64,000 nucleotides of DNA from Clostridiales bacterium. Lineage in GTDB: Bacteria; Bacillota; Clostridia; Christensenellales; Aristaeellaceae. The translations under genes and the position numbers were made by a program. Below, in pieces: positions 32,242 to 39,645 of the stretch; position 1 is the stretch's first letter, and each line of letters begins with the position of its first letter. The DNA lies in assembly GCA_004557905.1 (NCBI GenBank), contig SFFH01000037.1, positions 1-64,000 on the forward strand. The letters run 5' to 3'. The notes under the pieces were generated by a model. That model was not told the origin of the DNA, searched no databases, and saw only the letters and a program-made list of their open reading frames with translations.

Positions 32242-32919
32242 AGCCAGATCTTCCGGGGATTGACCGCGCAGCGCCGCAGCGGTGCGCACGGAGGCGGCGA
32301 GCACGTCCGGCAGTCTTTCCGTCGGCATGTCGCCCAGCGCCCAGCGCACGGCGCTCATGCCGTCCGTCTCAAACAGAATCCGGTCGTCCGCCGCCAGGCG
32401 CGCGACGGCCTGCACGCAGGGATTGTGCGCCACGTCCGGGCCGACGGTGAAATAGCAGCCCTGCGCGAGAAAGCGGTCAAGCGCGTCCGGCCCGCCCGAG
32501 TACCAGTGTACGATCACCGGGTGGGGAAAGCCCTCCACGGCTTTGGCAATCTCCATTTCACAGCCCTTGGTGTGCAGCACGATGCCCTTCCCGTGCGCGG
32601 CGGCCCAGTCGAGCTGCGCGGCAAATACCCTGCGCTGCGCGTCCATGGGCGTATCGCACCAGACGCTGTCCAGCCCGATCTCGCCCACGAGCGCGGCGCG
32701 CGCCATGTAGGGCAGCAGGTCGTTCAGACTGACAGCATCGGCGTGCCACGGGTGCACGCCCACGGTCAGCGTGAGGACGGGGTACTTTTCCGCAAGCGCC
32801 TGCCCCTGCGCGGCTTGCTCTATGCTGCCGCAGGAGAGCATCGTGCGGATGCCCAGCCGCTGGCGCAGCACCAGCTCCTGCGCGTCGCCCGCGTGGGCGT
32901 GCGCGTCGTAGACGATCAT
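32200..32919 (-). CDS. TatD-family metal-dependent hydrolase
   Basis: 239 residues, slightly short for TatD (about 255-265). Amidohydrolase TIM-barrel signatures: YDAHAHAG at 4-11 (HxH), TVGVHPWHA, VGEIGLDSVW (metal-bridging Glu), IVLHTKGCE, VIVHWYSGG and FETDGMSA (Asp). TatD proteins are 3'-5' exonucleases or esterase-like hydrolases. It is the last cistron of the TPP-riboswitch operon and overlaps thiZ by 4 bp. A role linked to thiamine precursors, such as hydrolysis of an imported pyrimidine amide, is possible but speculative. Confidence 0.85.
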   Translation of the reverse strand: MIVYDAHAHAGDAQELVLRQRLGIRTMLSCGSIEQAAQGQALAEKYPVLTLTVGVHPWHADAVSLNDLLPYMARAALVGEIGLDSVWCDTPMDAQRRVFAAQLDWAAAHGKGIVLHTKGCEMEIAKAVEGFPHPVIVHWYSGGPDALDRFLAQGCYFTVGPDVAHNPCVQAVARLAADDRILFETDGMSAVRWALGDMPTERLPDVLAASVRTAAALRGQSPEDLAKNANGSFCRLLSR

Positions 32920-33656
32920 GCTCCTTCCCCCTTGATGCAGCGGTAGATTTCTCCGCGCAGCGCGCCCTGGTCAAAGAGCCATTCGCGCGTGCGGTTCGGC
33001 TCGGTGATGGTGAATTCGCGCACGATGTGCGCCGGGCTGCCGCCGAGGATCAGGATGCGGTTGGAGAGGTAGATCGCCTCGTCCACATCGTGCGTGACCA
33101 GCAGCGCGGTGCGGGAGAGGCGCTTGCGCATGGAGAGCAGCCACTCCTGCATGTCCCCGCGGGAGATCACGTCCAGCGCGCCGAAGGGCTCGTCCAGCAG
33201 CAGGATGTCCGCGCTGCACAGCGATGTGCGCAGAAAGGCCGCGCGCTGGCGCATGCCGCCGGACAGGCTGGCGGGATACAGGTTCTCGCAGCCGGCCAGG
33301 CCGAATTCGGCAAAGCGCGGCTTCGCCTCCTCCAGCGCCTCCTTGCAGTGGCCGTGGATGCGCCCGTACAGGCAGACGTTTTCCAGGATCGTCTGCCAGG
33401 AGAAGAGCAGGTCGCTCTGGGGCATGTAGGCAAAGTGCCCGCTCACGCCGGTGAACGGCGCGCCGTCCACCCGCATCTCGCCCGCGTCCGGCGTGAGGCT
33501 GCCGGAGAGCAGGTTGAGGATGGTCGACTTGCCGCCGCCGGACGCGCCCAGGATGCTCACAAACTCCTGCGGCATCACGGAAAAGGACAGATCGCGCAGG
33601 ACCTCCCTGCTGCCGTAGGAGAAGGAGAGGCCCCGAACCTCGAGCTTGGGGATCAC
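32916..33656 (-). CDS. thiZ: ABC transporter ATPase for a thiamine pyrimidine precursor (ThiZ-like)
   Basis: 246 residues; GTG start overlapping the upstream stop (GTGA). It is a nitrate/taurine-type ABC ATPase: Walker A GASGGGKST at about 37-45, Q-loop MPQSDLL, signature LSGGMRQRAAFLR, Walker B DILLLDEPFGALD and the H-loop VTHDVDEA. It energises uptake with the downstream-numbered permease and binding protein genes of the same operon. The TPP riboswitch in front of the operon is the main ground for assigning a thiamine-related substrate, for example formylaminopyrimidine or HMP. Confidence 0.88.
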   Translation of the reverse strand: MIPKLEVRGLSFSYGSREVLRDLSFSVMPQEFVSILGASGGGKSTILNLLSGSLTPDAGEMRVDGAPFTGVSGHFAYMPQSDLLFSWQTILENVCLYGRIHGHCKEALEEAKPRFAEFGLAGCENLYPASLSGGMRQRAAFLRTSLCSADILLLDEPFGALDVISRGDMQEWLLSMRKRLSRTALLVTHDVDEAIYLSNRILILGGSPAHIVREFTITEPNRTREWLFDQGALRGEIYRCIKGEGA

Positions 33657-34621
33657 TGGCCGGCCTCCGGCAGGAATTCGTTGGTGTAGCAGGTTGCGGC
33701 TGGGATGGCGCTCTCCAGCACGCCGTACTGCACCAGCAGGTCGGTGTAGCCGTTCCAGACCTCGTCCTTCATCTCGCCCCAGCGCGGCGCGTCCTCGGCG
33801 TACTTGGGCGCAAGGTAGTTCTGGGAGATGGTCAGCATCTCCAGGCTGTAATCCGGCGCGTACTTCTGCAGGATCTTCGCGCTCTCGTCCGGGTTGGCGA
33901 TGGCATACGCGTAGCCGCGGGACGTGGCGGCGAGGAACTTGCGCACGGTCTCCGGGTTTTCCTCGATCATCCTGTTGCTGGTGATGATGACGGGCGTGTA
34001 GTAGTCCAGGCGCTCATCGTACTGGCGCAGCTCCATGTAGTTGATCGGGAAATTGTTCAGCTGGCACTTGACGTTGTCCCAGCCCTCGAAGAACCACATG
34101 ACGTCCACGTTCTTCTCCAGCGCGGCGAAGCCGGAGCCGTCGGAGATGACGATGTTCAGCTTGGAGAAGTCCGCGCCCATGCTGTCCATGACGGCGTGGA
34201 GCGTCGCGGCCTCGCCCGGGCCGCCCCAGCTGGAGTAGGTCTTGCCCTCAAAGTCCGCCGGGGAGGTGATGTTCTTGCTCACCGCGGTGGCGAAGCCGGA
34301 GGTGTTGTGCTGAATGACGGCGGCGATGGCACGGATGGGCAGCGGGTCCTTGCTGGCGATGGCCATGGTGACCTCTTCCTGATAGCTGATGCCGAAGTCG
34401 CCCTTGCCGACGGCCACGAGCGTGGCGGTCGCGCCCTCGGTCGGCTCGATGATCTGCACGTTCAGGCCCTCCTCGGCATAGTAGCCGTTCTCGAGGGCGA
34501 CGTACATGCCGGTGTGGTTGGTGTTGGGCACATAGTCAAGGATCACGGTGACGTCCTCGCAAAGGCCGAGGGCCGGCACGAGGAACAGGAGCGCGAGCAG
34601 GGCAATGAGCAGCCTTTTCAT
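33653..34621 (-). CDS. thiY: NMT1/THI5-like substrate-binding protein (ThiY-like)
   Basis: 322 residues. ATG 34621 overlaps the permease stop (ATGA) and starts a signal peptide (KRLLIALLALLFLVPALGLC, with a Cys near 20 that may make it a lipoprotein, although the surrounding lipobox is imperfect). The NMT1/THI5 fold is clear: VTVILDYVPNTNHTGMYVALENGYYAEEGLNVQII, GKGDFGISYQEEV, TYSSWGGPGEAATLHAVM, DVMWFFEGWD. These proteins capture pyrimidine precursors of thiamine outside the membrane. Riboswitch control supports this. The longer ORF reading through to 35632 is only an overlap with the permease gene. Confidence 0.88.
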   Translation of the reverse strand: MKRLLIALLALLFLVPALGLCEDVTVILDYVPNTNHTGMYVALENGYYAEEGLNVQIIEPTEGATATLVAVGKGDFGISYQEEVTMAIASKDPLPIRAIAAVIQHNTSGFATAVSKNITSPADFEGKTYSSWGGPGEAATLHAVMDSMGADFSKLNIVISDGSGFAALEKNVDVMWFFEGWDNVKCQLNNFPINYMELRQYDERLDYYTPVIITSNRMIEENPETVRKFLAATSRGYAYAIANPDESAKILQKYAPDYSLEMLTISQNYLAPKYAEDAPRWGEMKDEVWNGYTDLLVQYGVLESAIPAATCYTNEFLPEAGQ

Positions 34622-35373
34622 ACGTTTTTCTCCTTTTTCATATGGGTTTGCGGGGTGAGCACGCGCTGCATCAGGCGGATCAGCCCGTTCATGGCGAGGC
34701 TGAGCAGGATGATGACCAGCACGCAGGCGAAGACCTTGTCCAGCATGTAGCTGTTTTTGACGCGCAGCAGGTAGTAGCCCAGGCCCGCCTGCGAGGCGAT
34801 CCACTCGCCGACGACCGCGCCGCTGACGGAGTACGTCGCCGCGACCTTGAGGCCGGACAGGAGCGAGGGCAGCGAGGCGGGCATCTTGGCGAGCGTGTAG
34901 AGCTGCAGGCGGCTGGCGCCGTAGGTGCGCAGCAGGTTCACATAGCCCGCGTCCACCTCGGCCATGCCGTCGGCAAAGCTCACGGCGATGGGGAAGAAGC
35001 ACATCATCGTGACCGTGAGGATCTTGGGCGCCAGGCCGAAGCCCATGTAGATGATGAAGATCGGCGCGAGGACGATCATGGGCACGGTCTGCGTGATGAC
35101 GAGGATGGGATAGACGCAGCGCTTGAACGTGGGGAGGGCGTCCATCAGCACGCCCAGCACGAGCGCGAGCACCAGCGAGATGCCCATGCCCAGCAGCGCC
35201 TCGGCCAGGCTGATAAAGGCGTGACGCGCGAGCGTCGGGATATCGCCGATCAGCGCGGCGATCACCTGCGTGGGCGCGGGCAGCACGTAGAGGGGAATGT
35301 GCAGCATCCGCACGCACGCCTCCCAGAGCAGCAGGAGCGCGCAGATGAGCACGACGGGCAGCGATTTTTTCAA
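34618..35373 (-). CDS. thiX: ABC transporter permease for a thiamine precursor (ThiX-like)
   Basis: 251 residues with six helices. The family BPD_transp_1 coupling loop is GMAEVDAGYVNLLRTYGASRLQLYTLAKMPASLPSLLSGL. It resembles SsuC/TauC-type permeases (LPAPTQVIAALI near the N terminus). It is the first cistron after the TPP riboswitch; a family A repeat lies between the riboswitch terminator and its start codon. Confidence 0.9.
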   Translation of the reverse strand: MKKSLPVVLICALLLLWEACVRMLHIPLYVLPAPTQVIAALIGDIPTLARHAFISLAEALLGMGISLVLALVLGVLMDALPTFKRCVYPILVITQTVPMIVLAPIFIIYMGFGLAPKILTVTMMCFFPIAVSFADGMAEVDAGYVNLLRTYGASRLQLYTLAKMPASLPSLLSGLKVAATYSVSGAVVGEWIASQAGLGYYLLRVKNSYMLDKVFACVLVIILLSLAMNGLIRLMQRVLTPQTHMKKEKNV

Positions 35374-35428
35374 ATGGGCATCCCTCCGGAATCAAACATC
35401 GTCGTATTCTCGCCTGATCGCTTTTCAC

Positions 35429-35580
35429 CGCGCGAAGCGAAGAAGGGGACCGGAGCCTGCCGCCGCTAGTAGCGGGAAACAGGCAGGCGGAGCGTCGGGA
35501 ATCGCAAGGAGCGCTTGCGCGACTATGCGAGTTCCCCGGACAATGTCCCCGAGCGGGTCTTAGGGCGGCAGCCCTAACGT
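35429..35580 (-). repeat. Family A repeat interrupted by about 90 bp
   Basis: On the minus strand, CGTTAGGGCTGCCGCCCTAA..GACCCGC starts at 35580, and the CTTCTTCGCTTCGCGC end is at 35429-35447. Between the halves is a GC-rich insert of about 90 bases (roughly 35450-35540) containing a GCCTGCCTG..CAGGC palindromic region. It sits in the leader of the thiXYZ operon downstream of the riboswitch terminator. Confidence 0.7.
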
Positions 35581-35591
35581 CTCCCAACCGG

Positions 35592-35630
35592 CAAAAAGAA
35601 AGCCGCGGGGGACGCATGGTCCCCCGCGGC
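35592..35630 (-). terminator. Riboswitch-controlled intrinsic terminator
   Basis: On the minus strand, a 13-bp stem GCCGCGGGGGACC / GTCCCCCGCGGC is followed by a T-rich tract (TTTCTTTTTG). It lies 16 bases downstream of the TPP aptamer, the position expected for a ligand-dependent expression platform. Confidence 0.85.
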
Positions 35631-35645
35631 ATGCGGGCAATGTGT

Positions 35646-35731
35646 GCGTCCCTTCGTTGGCATGACCCAAATCAGGTTCAAAGGGTCGAAGCTATGGCTT
35701 CCTCTCAGCCCGGCACACGGACTCCCCTGCG
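35646..35731 (-). promoter_or_regulatory. TPP riboswitch (THI element)
   Basis: The minus strand carries the conserved elements in order: GGGGAGTCCG, GGGCTGAGAGG, ACCCTTTGAACCTGAT, GGGTCATGCC and CGAAGGGAC. These are the P2/P3 CUGAGA and P4/P5 ACCUGAU core of the thiamine pyrophosphate aptamer. With the terminator downstream it should switch off thiXYZ and tatD when TPP is abundant. Confidence 0.95.
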
Positions 35732-35745
35732 GTGATGACGCTGTG

Positions 35746-35775
35746 ATTATACACCGCCGAAGGCGGCCTTGTCAA
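35746..35775 (-). promoter_or_regulatory. Promoter of the thiXYZ operon
   Basis: On the minus strand, TTGACA (35770-35775), an 18-nt spacer and TATAAT (35746-35751), both consensus. The spacer contains a GCCGCCTTCGGCGG hairpin that may also end transcription of the ArsR gene just upstream. Confidence 0.88.
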
Positions 35776-35781
35776 TGATCG

Positions 35782-36729
35782 TTATTTCGCGTAGCCTACG
35801 CGCATGACCACGCCCTGCGCGAAGTCGCCGAACTTCTCGCCGAACAGGTTCAGCCCGCCGACGTGCTCGCTGTCCGCATGGACGCCCACACGCAGGGAGA
35901 CATAGTCCCGCGCGCCCAGCGCCAGGTCGCCCAGCGTCACGCCGGAGAGTTCCTCGCCGTCCAGCAGGCTGTGCGCACCGTCCACGCGCCAGGTCTTGAG
36001 CAGGCCGAACTGGCTGGACGTGTCGCTCCACCAGGACGGATTGAGCCGGCCGCGCCGCCCGCCGTAGTCGCCCGGGCTCACCCAGGTGCCCAGCGTCACG
36101 CCGTTGACCGCGACGTGGATGTCGCTCTTGAAGTCCTCGCGGTACATCGGCGCGTTGGAGGACATCTCCATGGAGAACTCGATGAACGCGACCTGAGAAG
36201 GGTCGATCTCGCCCAGAGAGAAGCGGTACTCCAGCTCGCCGGAGCGGAACCAGAGCATCTGTGCGCGGAAGCGGTCCGGATGATAGAACGCGCGCGGGGC
36301 GTTCGTCTCGCCGATCCACGCATGCTCGGAGACGATGCCGCATTCGGACGTGATGTTGTCAGCGGAGGAATAGCTGCCGATGGGCAGCTGCATGGTCAGC
36401 GCGCTCATGCCGTCCTGCATCTCGGGCGTCAGGCGCATGCTGACGGAGTCGATGCGCCGGGAGCACAGCTTCATGGCGCCGCGGATGCCCGGCTGAATCT
36501 CCGCGGAGATCAGGCCCGCTTCCTCCAGCTGGCGCACGTTGAGCGCGGCGGTGGAGACCGGCAGGGCAAGCGCCTCCGCCAGCTCGTTGACGTTCATGGG
36601 GCGGATGCTCAGCAGCGCAATCATCCTGACGCGCATGGGGGAGGACAGCGCCTTGGCCACGGGGCAAAGGCGCTCGATCTCGCTGAGCGAGAGAGAAATG
36701 TGTCGGTTTTCGTCGGCAGCGATGGACAT
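35782..36729 (-). CDS. ArsR-type winged-helix regulator with a large C-terminal domain
   Basis: 315 residues. ATG 36729 follows AAGGAGGTG. Residues 12-85 are an ArsR winged helix: EIERLCPVAKALSSPMRVRMIALLSIRPMNVNELAEALALPVSTAALNVRQLEEAGLI. There is no ELCVCDL metal-site motif in it. The remaining 220 residues are unlike standard ArsR proteins (about 100 aa) and look beta-rich (AFYHPDRFRAQMLWFRSGELEYRF, then VAVNGVTLGTWVSPGDYGG). That domain may bind a sugar or other ligand; this is inference. An inverted repeat in its promoter suggests autoregulation. The target genes are unknown; neighbours are thiXYZ and an aminotransferase. Confidence 0.8.
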   Translation of the reverse strand: MSIAADENRHISLSLSEIERLCPVAKALSSPMRVRMIALLSIRPMNVNELAEALALPVSTAALNVRQLEEAGLISAEIQPGIRGAMKLCSRRIDSVSMRLTPEMQDGMSALTMQLPIGSYSSADNITSECGIVSEHAWIGETNAPRAFYHPDRFRAQMLWFRSGELEYRFSLGEIDPSQVAFIEFSMEMSSNAPMYREDFKSDIHVAVNGVTLGTWVSPGDYGGRRGRLNPSWWSDTSSQFGLLKTWRVDGAHSLLDGEELSGVTLGDLALGARDYVSLRVGVHADSEHVGGLNLFGEKFGDFAQGVVMRVGYAK

Positions 36730-36803
36730 GGGCCACACCTCCTTCTTCTTGCTGGCGGAGGCGTCACGCACGCGCCTCCGCACAATTCGTCAAGAGATGG
36801 CTT

Positions 36804-36832
36804 ATTATAGAACAAAAACTGTTCAAATACAA
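36804..36832 (-). promoter_or_regulatory. ArsR gene promoter with operator-like inverted repeat
   Basis: On the minus strand, TTGTAT (36827-36832), a 17-nt spacer and TATAAT (36804-36809). Within the spacer lies GAACAAAAACTGTTC (36810-36824), a 5-5-5 inverted repeat. A regulator bound there would block RNA polymerase, so it is a candidate autoregulatory operator. Confidence 0.75.
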
Positions 36833-36895
36833 GAATTATTTTGCTGATTTGACAAAAAATACCGTTTTTCTTTGAAAAACGGCATTTTCTGTGCA

Positions 36896-38080
36896 TCAGT
36901 ATTCGGCTTTGACGAACCGGCGGAAGGCTTCAAGCGATCGCTTCACCTTGTCCGTACCCACACAATATGCAATGCGGAAGTAACCCGGCGCGCCGAAGCT
37001 GTCGCCCGGCACGAGGATGAGGTCGTACCGCAGGGCCTTTTTGGAGAAGGCCACGGCGTCCGCCTCCAGCGCCTTGGGGAACATGTAGAACGTGCCGCCC
37101 GGGCGCACGATCTCAAAGCCGAGGCGCGTGAGCTCGTCGTAGAGCAGGTTCATGTTCGTCTCATAGACGGACAGGTCCGCCGTCATGCCGCAGCAGTCCG
37201 CGACGGCTAGCTGCATCAGCGCGGTGGGGCAGTTGTGGCCGATGCCGCGGGAGATCTGCCCGCACATGGTCGCCAGCATTTTGGAGACGCCGCTGGCCGG
37301 ATTCACCGCGACGTAGCCGATGCGGTCGCCCGGCAGCGACAGCGACTTGGAGAAGGAATAGCACGAGAGCGTGCGCGGATAGAACCGGGAGACGTAAGGG
37401 ATGTCCTTGCCGTCAAAGACGATCTCGCGGTACGGCTCGTCGGAGATGAGCCAGATGTCGTGGCCGAACTGCTTCTCCTTCGCCGTGAGGAGCTCCGCCA
37501 GCCGGGTCAGCGTCCGGGCGGAGTAGACGGCGCCGGAGGGGTTGTTGGGCGTGTTGACGAGCACGGCGTGCACGCTTTCGGTCAGCATCTGCTCGAACGC
37601 GTCGAAGTTGATCTGGAAGTCGGCAAAGCTGGCCGGAACGACGCGCAGCCTCGCACCGGTCAGGTTCACATACGGGTTGTACTCCGGGAAGAACGGCGCG
37701 AAGGTGAGAATCTCGTCGCCCGGTGCGGTGACCAGACGGAACGCGTGCGCCAGCGCGCCGGCCGCGCCGCTGGTCATGAAGATGTCCTCGCCCTTGTAGT
37801 TCATGCCAAAGCGGCGATTGAGCGACGCGGCAATCTTTTCGCGCACCGCGGGAATGCCCAGGCTCGGGCTGTAGCCGTGCACGAGCATCGGGTCGCCGGT
37901 CTGGATCAGCTCGATCAGCCTGTCGTTGTAGGCGCTGGGCACGGGCACGCTCGGGTTGCCCAGGCTGTAGTCAAATACGTTCTCGTAGCCGATTTCATGG
38001 CCGCGCGCGGTGGCGTACTCGCTCAGCTCGCGGATGACGGATTTGCCGGAGAGCATGCTCTGGTATTGCTTGGAGATCAT
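36896..38080 (-). CDS. PLP-dependent aminotransferase class I/II
   Basis: 394 residues; ATG 38080 with AAGGAGGA upstream. Fold type I aminotransferase: YSLGNPSVPVP, YSPSLGIPAVREKIAASL, MTSGAAGALAHAFRL, VLVNTPNNPSGAVY, LISDEPYREIVFDG, the PLP lysine in CYSFSKSLSLPGDRIGYVA, and substrate-carboxylate Arg in YFRIAYCVG. Aspartate or aromatic aminotransferase activity is likely but specificity cannot be read. It is followed downstream in this sequence by the aldo/keto reductase gene, which lies upstream on the minus strand with a gap of about 109 bp, so co-transcription is possible. Confidence 0.9.
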   Translation of the reverse strand: MISKQYQSMLSGKSVIRELSEYATARGHEIGYENVFDYSLGNPSVPVPSAYNDRLIELIQTGDPMLVHGYSPSLGIPAVREKIAASLNRRFGMNYKGEDIFMTSGAAGALAHAFRLVTAPGDEILTFAPFFPEYNPYVNLTGARLRVVPASFADFQINFDAFEQMLTESVHAVLVNTPNNPSGAVYSARTLTRLAELLTAKEKQFGHDIWLISDEPYREIVFDGKDIPYVSRFYPRTLSCYSFSKSLSLPGDRIGYVAVNPASGVSKMLATMCGQISRGIGHNCPTALMQLAVADCCGMTADLSVYETNMNLLYDELTRLGFEIVRPGGTFYMFPKALEADAVAFSKKALRYDLILVPGDSFGAPGYFRIAYCVGTDKVKRSLEAFRRFVKAEY

Positions 38081-38189
38081 GGCGCATTCCTCCTTTTGTT
38101 CGGAAAGTCCTTTTGCAAAGCATCGTGCTCGGGCGCAGAGCAGCAGGATTTGCAGTGCTTTGTCGGTGATGCCGCCGGCAGCATGCCGG

Positions 38190-39188
38190 TTATTTGGCGA
38201 GCGTGAGGGCCTGATCGATGGCCGCCAGCTCGTCGGGGGTCAGCGCGGGAAAGTCAAGGCACGCGATGTTTTCGATCACCTGCTCCGGCCGGCTCGCGCC
38301 GATGAGCGCGGAGGTGACGACGCCGTCGCGCAGCGTCCACTGGAGCGCAAGCTGCGCCAGCGTCTGGCCGCGCTGCGCGGCAATCCCCGAAAGCGCCGCC
38401 GTGCAGGCGCGCAGCTTGTCGTCGATCATCTCAGGCTTCAGGTACCGCGGGTCGTGTCCCGCGCGGCTGTCCGCCGGGATGCCGTTCTGGTATTTGCCTG
38501 TCAGCCTTCCGCCGGCGAGCGGGGAGAAGACGATGGCGCCCACGCCCTCCTCACGCAGCACGTCGGTCAGGCCATCCTCGATCCACCGGTCGAGCATGTT
38601 GTAGCGCGCCTGGTGGATGAGCATCGGCGTGCCCATTTCGCGCAGCGTTTTGACGGCGATCCTCGTCTGCTCGGCGCTGTAATTGGAGATGCCGACGTAG
38701 AGCGCCTTGCCGCTGCGCACGATCTGATCCAGCGCGCCCATCGTCTCCTCGATCGGCGTTTCCGGATCCGGACGGTGATGATAGAAGATGTCGACGTAGT
38801 CGAGGTTCATGCGCTTCAGGCTCTGGTCGAGGCTGGCGATCAGGTACTTGCGGCTGCCGTGGTCGCCGTACGGGCCCTTCCACATGTCGTAGCCGGCCTT
38901 GGTGGAAATGATCAGCTCGTCGCGGTGCGGCTTCCAGTCGCGCAGGAAGTGCACGCCGAAGCTGCGCTCGGCTTCGCCGTAGGGCGGGCCGTAGTTGTTG
39001 GCGAGGTCAAAGTGCGTGATGCCGTGGTCAAACGCGGTGCGCAGGATGGCCTGCTGCGTGCCAAAGGGCGTGATATTGCCGAAGTTGTGCCACAGGCCCA
39101 GCGACAGCGCGGGCAGCTTCAGGCCGCTTCTGCCGCAGCGGCGGTAGGTCATGGCGTCGTAGCGGGTTTCAGCGGGGATGTACGTCAT
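38190..39188 (-). CDS. Aldo/keto reductase (YghZ-like)
   Basis: 332 residues; ATG 39188 with AGGAGG upstream. AKR TIM barrel with the catalytic tetrad visible: Asp/Tyr in HFDLANNYGPPYGEAERSFG, Lys in IISTKAGYDMWKGPYG, His in DIFYHHRPDPETPIEE. The NADPH site is IGASRPEQVIENI near the C terminus. The GPYGDHGSRKYL loop is typical of the YghZ/L-glyceraldehyde 3-phosphate reductase branch, which detoxifies aldehydes. Physiological substrate not known. A weak -10 (TACAAT, minus strand) is at 39224-39229. Confidence 0.92.
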   Translation of the reverse strand: MTYIPAETRYDAMTYRRCGRSGLKLPALSLGLWHNFGNITPFGTQQAILRTAFDHGITHFDLANNYGPPYGEAERSFGVHFLRDWKPHRDELIISTKAGYDMWKGPYGDHGSRKYLIASLDQSLKRMNLDYVDIFYHHRPDPETPIEETMGALDQIVRSGKALYVGISNYSAEQTRIAVKTLREMGTPMLIHQARYNMLDRWIEDGLTDVLREEGVGAIVFSPLAGGRLTGKYQNGIPADSRAGHDPRYLKPEMIDDKLRACTAALSGIAAQRGQTLAQLALQWTLRDGVVTSALIGASRPEQVIENIACLDFPALTPDELAAIDQALTLAK

Positions 39189-39294
39189 GGGATCCCTCCT
39201 GTTGAAAGCATATCAATGGGGATATTGTAGCACAGATCGCGAGGGTTGAAAAGAAAAAGCTCGGCAACATGTCCAAAGGAAAACGGCCCGTGTG

Positions 39295-39323
39295 TTGACG
39301 CGGGCCGCGAAATGGTGTAGAAT
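39295..39323 (+). promoter_or_regulatory. Sigma-A promoter facing a non-coding region
   Basis: TTGACG (39295-39300), a 17-nt spacer and TAGAAT (39318-39323). No reading frame follows on this strand before the bidirectional terminator, so the likely product is a short RNA. Confidence 0.75.
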
Positions 39324-39328
39324 GTAGT

Positions 39329-39436
39329 CAAGAGGTTGGCCCCTCGTACGAATGCGTTCCGCTTATGCGGAGTTTATCCGGGAGAAAAGCTCAAGCCGCC
39401 GGTAGATGGCACTCTACACGGCGGCGTCGCTTTTAC
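39329..39436 (+). ncRNA. Candidate small RNA of about 105 nt
   Basis: It starts just after a good promoter and ends in the GCCGCCG..CGGCGGC terminator with TTTTA. It can fold as GAGG TTGGC CCCTC, then TCCGC TTAT GCGGA, then the terminator stem. No Rfam class is recognised by eye. Its 3' end overlaps the end of a 30-residue protein gene on the other strand, so it may be an antisense or independent regulatory RNA. Confidence 0.4.
39386..39436. terminator. Bidirectional terminator of the small RNA / small protein locus
   Basis: Nearly perfect 12- to 13-bp stem (GCCGCCGGTAGA / TCTACACGGCGGC) with TGGCAC loop. It is followed by CGCTTTTA on the plus strand and TTGAGCTTTTCT on the minus strand. Confidence 0.75.
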
Positions 39437-39525
39437 ATGCCCTTGCCGAGCGCGTAAACAGCGAGGAGCAGAGAGAGCAGCGAAAACACCCAGCCGGTGA
39501 CGGTGAGGAAATCGTTGTTCTTCAT
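39433..39525 (-). CDS. 30-residue membrane protein
   Basis: ATG 39525 is preceded by AAGGTGG (eight bases) and the frame ends with TAA at 39433, just before a terminator. It reads MKNNDFLTVTGW, then a single hydrophobic helix VFSLLSLLLAVYALG, and ends KGM. Own promoter on this strand (TTGTCT-17-TATGAT at 39594-39622). The complete promoter-RBS-ORF-terminator set makes this a real gene in spite of its size. Likely a small single-pass membrane protein; function unknown, homologues would be missed by ordinary annotation. Confidence 0.7.
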   Translation of the reverse strand: MKNNDFLTVTGWVFSLLSLLLAVYALGKGM

Positions 39526-39593
39526 GCGTACCACCTTCTTTCGTATCGCAGAAAGCAGGCCGCATCCGTGCAAGTCCTCTTGACTACGGGAAT

Positions 39594-39622
39594 ATCATAG
39601 CACAGCCCCGCCGCAAAGACAA
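39594..39622 (-). promoter_or_regulatory. Promoter of the 30-residue protein
   Basis: On the minus strand, TTGTCT (39617-39622), a 17-nt spacer and TATGAT (39594-39599). The -35 lies in the loop of a strong hairpin AGCCCCGCCGC / GCGGCGGGGCT (39604-39633) located just after the uvrA stop, which may act as the uvrA transcript end. Confidence 0.7.
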
Positions 39623-39645
39623 GCGGCGGGGCTGATATCGTGTAT

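Noticed and set aside
33653..35632. Single 659-codon fusion of permease-region sequence with the NMT1-like binding protein
   Set aside because: The upstream part is the wrong frame over the permease gene; the binding protein begins at 34621 with a signal peptide and an ATGA overlap.
39329..39436. Known riboswitch (fluoride, guanidine, ZTP and similar) at the small RNA locus
   Set aside because: None of the conserved cores that I know are present, and no gene follows on that strand.
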